DNA from: Cryptomeria japonica
Taxonomy: Eukaryota > Streptophyta > Pinopsida > Cupressales > Cupressaceae
Assembly: GCF_030272615.1 (NCBI RefSeq)
Contig: NC_081407.1
Span: 98,005,897 to 98,069,896, forward strand
DNA length: 64,000 nt
Direction: 5' to 3'
Each line of letters begins with the position of its first letter. Position 1 is the stretch's first letter. Positions 36,001 to 48,000 of the stretch are shown here, in pieces. The notes below the pieces were generated by a model. The model ran no database searches and was not told the origin of the DNA. It was given only the letters and a program-made list of their open reading frames with translations. A program made the position numbers and the translations under genes.

Positions 36001-39000
36001 GTCTCTGAGCGCTTTGGTAACATAGCCATCCCCTTCTTCCTTAGAACTGAAGTAGTAACGTAGGTTGACTCTTGCATTAAGAATTATGGATGATAAAATT
36101 AACTATCTACTATGATACAATTAGTTCTCTAGTATGGTAAATGAACAATTTACTTATCAATAATTGATAAATTAATTGAAGTCATAAGTATTTTGAAATA
36201 GATTAAATTATGGTTAAAACAGACCTAAACCTAGTAGGGGAAATTTTGTGTACGTGCCTGTCTATGACCTGATCAATTAAATACTAAAATTAAATATGGA
36301 AGTATGCTCACATTAAATATCTAGTGCTTAATTGTTCCAATGAGTGAGATCAACACAAAGAAGAAAAGTTGAACTTCATATATTTGTAAAGACATTGCGA
36401 ACTTGAATATTTCCTCTCTGTTTTGAACTTCGTTTAATTTGTGTGTGCCTTTATCTATGTGCGTAAGGGAAAATAAGCCAGTTACATAAGTATCGCTGCT
36501 AATTGAGTAAATGAAGTATTCATTAATGCCATAAATAAGTGAGTTAGGAATTTATTGTTCAATGCTTGTATTTGCTGTTGAATATCTAGAGGTTGATCTG
36601 AAATCCTTTATCAGAATTATTTTATTATATACTGTAGCTTACTAATTGCTATTGATTCATGGAAGTATAGGCTCTCACTATCATTGCTTGGTTAGTATCT
36701 TCATTGGTAAGTATACTTCTTGTAAACATTCTATTATTACTTCCTCACCTATGATCTGATTGAGCTTTTGACTATCAATTGAATGATTCTATAATAGTTA
36801 CATAAAACTGACTTTTCAGTTGAGTATTTACTATCATGAAGTGTGAAGTATGGTGATGTACAAGTTTTCAAGGTTATGTGTTAAAGGCTGGCTCTTTTAA
36901 TTTGTGTCATATAAGTATTGTCTCAACATTCTATGGATCATTGGTTATACTGTTAAAAGAACACATCTAACTTATCATGAATGTTGTGATCCTCACCCAA
37001 GGTCATTTTTATATAACCTCATATGGTAGGTGATGTATGTCGAGGAGCAAGGCCTTACCGACATCAAAAATCCATAAGCTTGGATTGATGTGACTTCAGA
37101 GGGAGCTTTGAAGTAAGGCATAAGGATCTTCTCACTCAATTAGAAGAAGTTTGAGGATATGTCCTGATCATAATTGCACCATGGGTCCATTTCATAAAAG
37201 GTGAAGTTGGCATTTCTCATCCTTGTTTATGAATAATTATGATCTATGATGCTTGGCTATCAGTCTGATATTGAGGATTAAGAGGGAGCCCTATGACCTT
37301 CAATAAAACTCTTGGTATGAAAGAGTATTTGATAAGCCTAGGGTTTTTGTATAGATTCTAACCTGTTCCTTAAAGTATTTGAAATGTTAATTCTGATGAT
37401 CAAACTCTGACATAAAGATAGTCTCATGATTTAATATAAGAAAGAATTAGCTCAGAATTGAGATAGAAGATCTAAACCTAAAATGCATTACTTCTAGGTT
37501 AGAAATGTGGCAAGGATCTAATGAAACTGTTCTAAGTCAAGTTTTCTATTGTTGTGTTAGAATTATGGATTATAAACTTATATGGAAACTAACTTGAAGA
37601 AGTTGAGTATGTCTGCAACCAACTATGATCTTGCAGATTCATCTGAATAAAGGCAGGTTGATTGGCGAGTGCTTCAGCTAAGCATATTGTTGCAAGAAAG
37701 CATATTTTGATGTTTGCAAGACACAATTGATTATGGGCTGAAGCTGCTTAGGTTCAGATTGGTCAAGAAGTGTTACGGACAAGGAAAACACTTCGAGCAT
37801 TCACCCGCTGCGATCTCTTGGACCTACAGGGACAGTCCTCAGTTGCATTAAGTATTACTGTAGCTAAATACATTGTTGCAAGTTTGCATCAAGAGAAGCA
37901 GTGTGGTTTCTCCAAATTCTTGTTATGCTGTTTTGATTTATTATCAGAATTGTATAGTGATACTTGACAATTCAGTGTTTTATGGCAGGACAATCGTGTG
38001 TTGTAGATGTTCTCACCAAGTCTCTTGAAGCTTGAGATAGACTTGGATCTATGGAGAACACCGCCTTGGTTGAGAGGGAGTCTCAACCTCTGTGATACAT
38101 TATGTTGTATCAACCACCCTCTGCGGGCAATGTAAGGTAGTATTGTAAACTTCTCAGGGAGAAGTGTAATTAGTAACCATCCTCTATGGGCAATGTAAGA
38201 TGGTATTGTAAATGTTAAACCATCCTCTACGGGCAATGTAAGATGGTATTGTAATCTTCTCAGGGAGAAGTGTAATTGGTAACCATCCTCTGTGGGCAAT
38301 GTAAGATGGTATTGTAATCTTCTCAGGGAGAAGTATAATTGTTAACCATCCTTTGCGGGCAATGTAAGATGGTAGAAAAGATCCTCTCCACCCTCTGCGG
38401 GCAATGTAAGGTGGATCTAGTCTATGCTTGTGTGCGAGCTGGAAGATTATGTTATGTAGTTCCATTCTATGCTTGTGTGCAAGATGGAAGACTAAAATAT
38501 TTCGATTATGTTTATTCCATTCTTTGCTTGTGTGCAAGATGGAGAACTATGTTTTCATTCCATGCTTATGGAGAGCAATGATTATGTATCTCCACTCTAT
38601 GCTTGGGTGCAAGATGGAAGATTATGATGTTACATTCTTCTTTGGGAGAAGACTGAGGTAAAGACAATGTATGATGGATATACGCGATTGATGGCATGGA
38701 AAGACTCCATGATGTGCTTGAATAATTGTGCATGTGTGCATCCACTCGCCACAGGCAGTACAAGATGGATACTATGGGCTACTATTGTGGCTACTTGTTG
38801 AAGTTGACAGCTAAGTTCAAATTACAATTTAAACATTGTATGTATTACTTAGGGTTGGGCCCTAATCTTGTAACCAGGTTGTAAGATTATCTTTCTCCCT
38901 AGTTAAGAGGGAGTGTTGATTGTAACTAGGTAGAATGCGGATTCCAATTGCCTTAAGGCAACATTGGAATCCGCCAAGGGCTGGGCCCTTCTCCTCTCAC

Positions 39001-42000
39001 ACACTACTCTTAGGGCTGGGCCCTTCTCATCCCACATGCCACTCTTAGGGCTGGGCCCTATACATCACGCTACTCCTCAATACCACGCTACGTGCAAGAT
39101 AACATGCTTACATGAATAGGGCCGACCCTATCTAATAAAGGGTTTCGGTTAAAGTGATGCAAATAAATTAAAGGTTATGAATTCATCATAAGCCGACTTG
39201 ATTAGGAGTGGTTGCTCTCCTATAAATAAGACATATACCTCTCACAATATAATTAATGTAGTCTACAAGTAAATGCAAAATATATCCTCCTTGTGTAGCG
39301 AACTCCTTCACAAGCAGTAGGTCATAGCGAATATCTCCTTCTTGTGCAGCGAACTCTCTTACAAGCAGTAGGTCACAGCGAACTACATGTATGTGCAGAT
39401 CTAAGTGGTGATCACAGCGAATTCCATATATGTGCAGATCCAATTAGTGATCACAGCGAACTCCATGAATGAACGGCAGATCCAATTAGTGATCACAGCG
39501 AACTAATTGGTGATTACGAATTCCATGAATCTCCATTGAAGGCTCAAGCAAAGGATTGCAACTAGTTGAAAGGTGCATACACAGCAAGACAAGTTAGAAG
39601 GACTGTAAAACATAATCTCTATCAACAAACTAGCTGTGTAGTCTTCCATAGCATCTTCCTTGTGACTGCAACTTCTATACTCCAGATAAGTGTGTAATTG
39701 TCAATTGAATCTAAAACCATAATCAGATCTGAGGATCTTTTCTGGTTGGGGTTTTCCTCCTAAGAGGTTTTCCCAGGGTAACTTTGTCTTGTCTCTTTTG
39801 CATTCATTTCTTAACATACTTAAATCTGAAAAGCAATAAATCTAATTAACCTAGTTGGAAACAAATTCTGATTTTCTGAGTATCATCTAATCTGAAAGTG
39901 CTAAAATTAACAAAAACTCCCCCCATGAGAGGATGAAGCAAGAAGGGCTAAGTGACACCCTTAGAAGAAATATCCTGCACCCCCAAGAGAGACCTAAGAT
40001 GGACATACTTGCTCTTAGTGAAGGGTTTAGTGAAGATATTTGCAACCTGTTCTGTTGTAGGACAGTATTGCAAATCGATGGCATGCTTATAAATCAGCTT
40101 CCAGAGATAATGCATGTGGATCTCGATGTGTTTGGTCCGTTGATGATGGACCGAATTTTGCGAGATTTAGATGGTGCTTTAGTTGTCAGGGTAAATGATT
40201 GATGGCTTTTGAAAAGTGATGCCAAGTTCAATGAGGAGATTATGAAGCCAAATGGCTTGAGTGGTGGCATTAACAACCCCCCAATACTCAGCCTCAGCCG
40301 AAGAAAGAGCACTTGCTTTGTCAACTAATGGTACTGGAACCAAGGTGAAAGTTGTAGCCAAATATGGACTTGTGATCATCATGATCACCAGCCCAATCAA
40401 AATTCGTGTAGCCAACCAAATGTGAACCTATGCCTGTTAGATAGTGAATCTTGTACCTGTGAGTGCATTGAATGTGGTGCAAGATGCATTTGGCAGCCTT
40501 CCAATGAAGCTCATGTGGCTCTGTCATGATGCGTGAAACAATGCCAACTACAAATGAAATGTCAAGACGAGTATGAGTCAGGTAGATGAGGTTACCAACA
40601 AGCTAATGATACAAAGTGGCATCAACAAGTGGTGTGGAACACTTTGCCTCAAGCTTGACCACAAACAAAAAGGGAGTCGGTGCAGGCTTACAATTAGTCA
40701 CATGAAAACAAGCCAAAAGATTAAGAGCATACTTGGGCTACGCAAGGGAAATCCCAAAAGAAGTCTGAGTGATCTCAATCTCAAGTAAGTAGTGCAAGAG
40801 ACCCAAGTTAGTCATGGAAAACCTATGGTGCAAAGCAGACTTGACGTCCACTATGATGGGTGAAGTTCTCCCAGTGACAATCAAGTCATCAACATAGAGA
40901 GCCAAGAAAAGAAGATCATCCTCCTATCTCAAGATGTAGACATTCGAATTTGAGTGGCATTTGGAGAACCCAACTAAAAGAAGAAAGGAGTCCATCTTGG
41001 CATACTAAGCTCGTGGGGCCTGTATGAGGCCATAGAGAGACTTCCTCAATCTGCAAACCAATGAACAATCCTAAAAAAATCCTTGTGGCTGCTTCATGTA
41101 AATCTCTTCATGTAGATCCCCATGAAGAAATGCATTCTTTATGTCTATCTGATGGACAACCCAAACTTGAGTTGTAGTAGTAGCAAGTATTAGGCGAATG
41201 AAGTTCATCTTGGCTATGGGGGCAAAGGTCTCAATGTAGTCAACACAAGGAACTTGAGAGAAACCTTTAGCCATAAGTCATGCTTTGTGCTTGTCAATTG
41301 ATCCATCTGTTGCAAATGTTGTGCGATAGATCCACTTACATCAAACTTGTTTTCTTCCCTTAGGAAGTGGAACAAGATGCCAAGTTTTGTTCCGAATCAA
41401 AGAGTGGTACTCGTCTTCCATTGTTGAATCCCACTCAACAATACTTAATGCTTCATGATAAGATTATGGATCTGAAGCTGTGGCAATGTAGGAATGCAAA
41501 ATATCATGATGTTCTGATTGAGTCCTTCAAGTGTCTAAAGGATCCCCAACAAGTGTGCATGTAGACTCAAGTGTTTGATGAGCCCAGAGAGGTCTATGAT
41601 GAGATGGAGGAGAATCCTCTTCCTCAGAATCTGAAGTCTATGAAGAGGAAGATGAACCTCATGATCAACTTTGTGAGTAGAGGCAACTGGAGAAAAGTCT
41701 TTTGAGATACTATCTAATTCCGTGATGGAGGAGGGAAGACAATAGGAGGCGCTAAGAGAGCTTTCCTCAAATTGCACACTTTGCTCAATAAAGAGCTCAC
41801 GTGTTTCAGGATCATAAGTCGATACCCTTTGACACCATCTGGATAACCAACAAAGATACAAGACCAACTCTAAGGTTCCAAGGCCTTGTGCTTCTCTGAA
41901 GGAATATGAGCCCATGCAGGAAAGCCAAAAAATCTGAAGTGTCGCACAATAGGGTTCCTGCCACAACAAGCTTCAGAGGGAGTGATTCCCTTCAATGCCT

Positions 42001-45000
42001 TATGTGGATCTCTATTCTGGATGTGAGTAGCACAAGTGATAGCTTCTGCCCAATATTCAGGTGCAAGCGAGTGGGCATGGATCATGCAGCGAACCATCTC
42101 TTTCAGGGATCTATTTTTCCTCTTGGACACACCATTTTGCTGAGGTGTATAGGCAACAGTATGTTGAAGACCTATCCCTTCAAGAGCACATATTCTTCAA
42201 AGTTGTGGTTCACATATTTTCCACCATTGTTTGTGCGGAGAATCTTGACACACTTTCTAGATTGCTTCTTGGCACGAGCCTTGAACTCCTTGAATCCATC
42301 GAATGCTTCTCCTTTTTGTTGAAGAAAGTATACCTAAGTGAATATGGAAAAGTCATTAATGAAAGTGAGCAACTAGTGAGCCCTTGCTGAAAGACAATGA
42401 TGGAAATCAGCTTGCCACATCACTGTGAACCAGCTCAAGGACTTCTGAAGCTCTCCAAGCATTCCCTTTGTCGAACTTATCCTCAAGATGTTTGCCCAAG
42501 GTACAACCCGAACAAACTCCATCTGAAAAATTGATTTGAGGAAGACTTGTGACCATATTTTGCTTGTTGAGCTGTTGAAGATAGCCGAAATTGAGATGGA
42601 CAAACCTCTCATGCCTTAGCTTTCTCATAGGATCAGAATGAGTGAGAAAAGCAATAGAATGTGTTTTAGGTACAAAATCAAAGAAAGCATACAATCGAGA
42701 CTCATGATCAGCCTTACCAACTACAAGAAGTGCATTATCTCCAAGATTCTTGATGGTCACAAACTCGGAAGTAAACTCAACTTTTCTACCATTCTGGGCA
42801 ATTTGATAGACGAAGAGAAGATTGGCCAACAGATTAGGCACACAGAGGACATCCTCAAATGTACTAGTGCTAGCATCAACATAACCTTTCTCGATGACTT
42901 AAATAGGAGTCATCCTCGATGAGAATGTGGGGCACAAAACAATGCTCCAACAAGGAAAACTATTCTCGGACAGAGCCCATGTGATGTGATGCACTTGAGT
43001 CAATAATCCATTGTTTAGAAGAATTTGCAGTAGCAACAAGTGCAATTGCTTTCCCTCCTGATTTGGAAGAAGGTGTCGTTGAGGATTGTGAAGCAACAAA
43101 ATAAGGCAGATTAATGTTGTTCTTTGTGAGAAGATGCTTCAGCTCATTGATCTGCTTCTTATGACAAAAATGTTCCTCATGACCAACTTTCTTACAGTAA
43201 CAAGTTGGTTTTTCCTTCTTCTCAGAATTCCCCTTTGAAGAAGAGGAGTTGATGTCTGCTTTTGGGGAAGATAGTGATAGTGCTTGATCTTTTTGTGACT
43301 TCTTCTTGGACTTCTTCTATTTCTTATCAGGTTTCCCTAATGCTTTTTGTCCCTTTGATTGACTAACCAACAATGCCTCAGACTAAGATGACTTTAGGAG
43401 CCCCATGGACAAAAGTTTGCCTTGTTCTTGCATCAACAATTCAAAAAATGAAACAAAGGAAGGCATTTTATAAGTAGCACCCATAGTCAATCTATGAGTA
43501 TGAAAACTAGAAACAAAAGCAGCATATTTAGGTCCAAGTTTATTAAGAGCACTCAAGTCAAGTTGAATATCCTTTTTCTCTATGCCACAAGCTTTACATT
43601 GTGCTCTCAAATCATTAACTTTTGTTACGAAGTCTTAGATGCTATCAAAAGACTTAGGATCAAGTGCCATTAGTTGATTATCAAGTTGATATCCCCTAAC
43701 TTCATCAGTTGACCCATACAAAGTTTTTAGTTTGTCCCATGCATCATGTGAATTAGTACAACCATCAAGTTGAAACATTATATCAAGGGACACTAAACTC
43801 CTAAAACAACCTAGAGCTTTTGTTTGTTCAATCATCCAGAGTATTTTACCCTTAGCATATGTGGTTTCGCTTATCTTTTGTTCAACATAAGGTGTTTAAC
43901 CTTGTTGCATTAAGAAGTTCCATGCATTTTGTTGCCATGTGTTATAGTTGTATGGTGTTAGCAATGGAAACTTAGCATAACCGATTTGTCAAAGGAAAGA
44001 GAGCATGTGCGAAAAAAAAGCACAAGCACAATCGCACCAAAGATCCCGCTTTTTCTTCAATCAAAGACCCCCCTCTCCCCCAATTTTGGCACTTTATTTA
44101 GTGCGTTTACAATTAAAAATAGGACCATTAGATGGGAAATGAAAAAATATGCACTTTTGCAAAAGATCACACTCAATTTTGAGCTACCGATCAAAAGTTA
44201 CAGCTAAAAGAAATTCCCGTAAAATGGCCTATTTTAATACGTCAACATTTTAAGCAATAAAATTGCATTGTGCCAATAACAAAAAATGGCCTTCCAACCA
44301 CTAGTTGGAATCAGAGCGGAATATAGAATACAATGGTGTGATTTGAGAGGGGGAATTGGCCTCCTGCCAGCTCGGGCCTCACTCTTCGTCTTTGACAGGT
44401 GAAAAGAGGGCAAATAAAACCTCCAATATTCACACCTGGACAAAAAACACCATATTTTAGTGCCTTATATCAGCCAAAAAGGTCAATAAACCTGGCAAAA
44501 AGATCCCTAGATCAATGTAGTGCTATGGGGAAACCATTTGAGGCTGCAAACTATAGATATGAAACTTGGACTTGGCGTGGACTCGGCAAGAGTGACCTGA
44601 CTCGGGACTCTAGACTCGGAAAAAAAACTTGACTAGGACTCGGCAAGACTCGACAAAGTGAAAACCCAAGAAATTTAGAGATTTCAAGGATTTAAAACTT
44701 GTTTCATGCACCCTTTATTAAATAAACCTTAAATACACAATAACATCATCAAATAGAAGCTAATTTGATCACATACACAAGTATACATCGATCACATTAG
44801 TATAAACTATAAACGCAAATTGTAGCTGAAGGAAATAGGAAACTTAGATATATAAACAATGTCAACTGTAAAAATATTACAAAACTCATGGAATATGAAG
44901 TCCATGACATCAAATGTTCCACACAAATATCAAAACAACTACAAGTCTATGGCTCAGAGGAGCTCGGATCCTTCCTATGAAGGTGTCTAAGGTAGGTCTT

Positions 45001-48000
45001 GGATGATTCAGTAGGCATACTCTCTACCTGTGACTCCGTTCCACCCTCACCAACATCAATTGTGTTTGTGTTCGTCTCTGGCGGTGGCTCTAACTCTGCT
45101 CGTGCTCTAACCTCTTCCTCTGCCATGACTATAGTCGTAGCCTCTCTATCTGCTTGGTTGATCCAATCTAAGTCCTCACCACTAAAGACGAGATCTGTAG
45201 TCTTATTGATCCACTCAAATTTTGGATCAACTTCCTCTAGTATGATCGGGGTAGTGTCATGTTCCATAACCTGTCTCTATCTAAGACAAAGGTTGTAATG
45301 AACAAAGACTAGATCATTCAACCTCTCCACAAATAGACTATTGCGCCTCGTGGAGTGTATGTGCTCAAACATACTCCAATCGTGCGCACAACCAGAAGCA
45401 TTGCATGGTTGGCTCAAAATACGAATGGCTATCTGCTGAAGATTTGGTGTTTTAAGACCAAACATCTACCACCATCTATCTGAGATGAGAAAAATAAAAG
45501 AAATCAGCCGCATTTAATAATTAATAATAAATTGAATAATATAACATTAAAATTATGCTCTTAAAAGTTAAAATATATATTTTTACCTGGCTGCATTTTT
45601 GTCCTATTTTCTTTGCATAGCTGACAAGAGAAGACCTCCCCTTCTGCATTATAAAAGGCCTCTAGCTCTTGGATTATAGTGCTGCTATGATCTAGCAACA
45701 TTCACTCTATCACAGAGTAGAGCCCACTAAGAACCTCCTCATCTGCCTTGAAATCAGGGCAGAAATGGAATGTCGGATTGATGTAATAAGCAACTGCATG
45801 GAGGGGTTTGTGAAGCCATCTCCTATCAATGATATCCCAAATGGGACGATACTCTCATCCCCTCCATAGGCAGATCTGATGCCCTCCTTGTCCCTATCCA
45901 TGCCCTTGTTTATGTAGCCCATTGTGAGCTTCTCCCCATCAGCAACTCGTAGGATAACTACCAAGGGCTCAATGAACTGCAAATATTGTGAAACATTATC
46001 TAATATCAGTTAACTTAAGTGTGAAATAATGAATGAAAAAAAGCAAATAAAAGAAAAATACGAATAAAAATTAAAAGTTAAAACATAATGTAGAATGTTT
46101 AAAAATTTTACTTTCACAATCTCAGCACAAGGGGTCCAAAAGCTTAGCTCATAAAAAATACAATCTACTACATCAACCCCTACAACAATCACAACATAGG
46201 ATGAGGAAGTCCACTCCTCACCAACAAACATACGTCTCAAAGCTGCCTTACTCTGAATCAAGGATTGCAATGTGATGAAGTTGGTGGCAAATCTAGTGAT
46301 TCCAGGACGAGCAAGCTCCTTCTGCCCCATGTATTGCCTCATTAGGTTAAGGACCCATGCATGATTGTATACAAATTTGCAAATATTTTTTGTCTTCTCT
46401 ACACATGTCCTAATCCATGCAATCTTACCAATGTTATCCAACACATGGAGACCAAAATATAGATGGGTGCCTCTCCATCAAAAGTTTACCTGCAGCAACA
46501 TAATTTGCTGCATTATCGGTCACCACTTGTACTACATTCTCCTCACCCACTTCATATATGATCTCTATGGCCTCATATAGGTAAGTGGCATTTTTGGAAT
46601 GTGTAGAAGCATCAATGGACTTAATGAACATGGTGCCACTTGAAATTTGAAAAACAAAGAAAAATCAATGATCAATGATCATCCAATAAATCTTAAATTA
46701 AAAATAAAATACTAATCATTAAATCAAATTCAAGTTATTCAATCACTTGCAGAAGAAACAAGAAAATTTAGGAGCATTTGGTTTCTCCCATCGGTCATGA
46801 TGGTGCAACCCTTCTTCTTCCATACCTCTTGCTGGTCCTCTAATGTGGCTTTCACATCAGCCACTGTATCTGTCAAAATTTGGCCATTTAACTCAAAATC
46901 AGAAGGGACTTTGAACCTTGCCCCACAAATAGCGATGACATCAATCATGCTCTGCCAATAAGGAGACCTATCACAAATAAATTAAATAAGTATGTTTAAC
47001 TTTATACCCAGTAAAAAATCATTAGACAAAACAAATTGTAAATATTGAAAAGTTAAAAACTTAAAACAATCAAATAAAAACTAAAAAGAATTACCTAGCT
47101 GCAAAGAATGGAATATTGCAATAGTACCAAAATCTCCCAATTGCACCTTTAGCCTTATCATGTACCTCCTTGTTCCAACTCATGCTCTCAAGAGAAGGTT
47201 GGGCACAAGGAGTAGTGTGTGGCTCAAAATATGAATCCATCCTAGATTTACGAATTCTAGGACCAATGCTTGCACTCCCACTACCACTAGCACTACCAGC
47301 AATAGAAGCAGTAGCACTAGCACTAGCACTCGCACTCGCACTAGGATGATATGGAGGCATGGAAGAAGCCTCTCGAACACAACCAACGTTAGCCAACTCA
47401 TCCCTTTGTCTCTTCTTTATTTCTTTTTGAGCCTCAAATGTCTCTATTTGCACTTGGCACTCACGAATAGCCTTAGGATGTGCTAGTGTGCAAGGCTCTG
47501 CATCATGGCCACATATGCTGACAATGTGGTATTTCAATCTATTTATGCTTCCATTGCAATATTTACATTTTGCCTCTCTTTTTTTTGCCTGGGAAAATAT
47601 TCAGTATGTTTCCAAGCTGGATCTTTTCTACCCAGAATTGTTCTAGGAGGGGGAGTGGAACTAGACATTGTGAAAAATATGGTTTTCAAAAGTTGAAGGT
47701 TGCTAGAATAAGACACAATTACAAAAAAAATGAATATTTGTGCATTCTTAAATTATAAATTAATACAAAAAAATGTAGTAGCAATGTTTTGAAACAAAAA
47801 ACAATGTAATAGAATTTGTATTCATTTTCTTTCAAAGAAATCAATAAACCTTACCATGTAGATTGTTTTCTTTATCCAAAACTTAAAGAAATCGGCAAAC
47901 CCTACAATGTACATTTTTTTTTTCACATTGTAGTGTTTGCCGATTTCTTTAAGTTTTGGAAAAAGAAAACAATCCACATGGTAGGGTTTTCTGATTTCTT

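Larger units (their letters stand above)
34054..39912 (+). mobile_element. Coding-poor LTR retrotransposon nested in the copia
   Basis: Two 999-bp LTRs (34054-35052 and 38914-39912, TGTTGATTG...AAATTAACA) are flanked by AAAAC (34049-34053, 39913-39917). TGGTATCAGAGC follows the 5' LTR at 35053, a perfect initiator-Met primer site, and AAGAGGGAG precedes the 3' LTR. The 3.9-kb interior has no gag or pol ORF; only a remnant like VVDVLTKSLEA near 38000 recalls the copia RNase H C-terminus. The LTRs differ at about 26 positions (2.6%). This suggests a non-autonomous element mobilised in trans. It sits between the pol stop and the 3' LTR of the host copia. Confidence 0.93.

Noticed and set aside
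37889-38537. Minus-strand open frames with a repeated PYIARRGW peptide
   Set aside because: The peptide repeat simply mirrors the 60-65-bp DNA tandem array of the nested LTR element; there is no start context or conservation argument.
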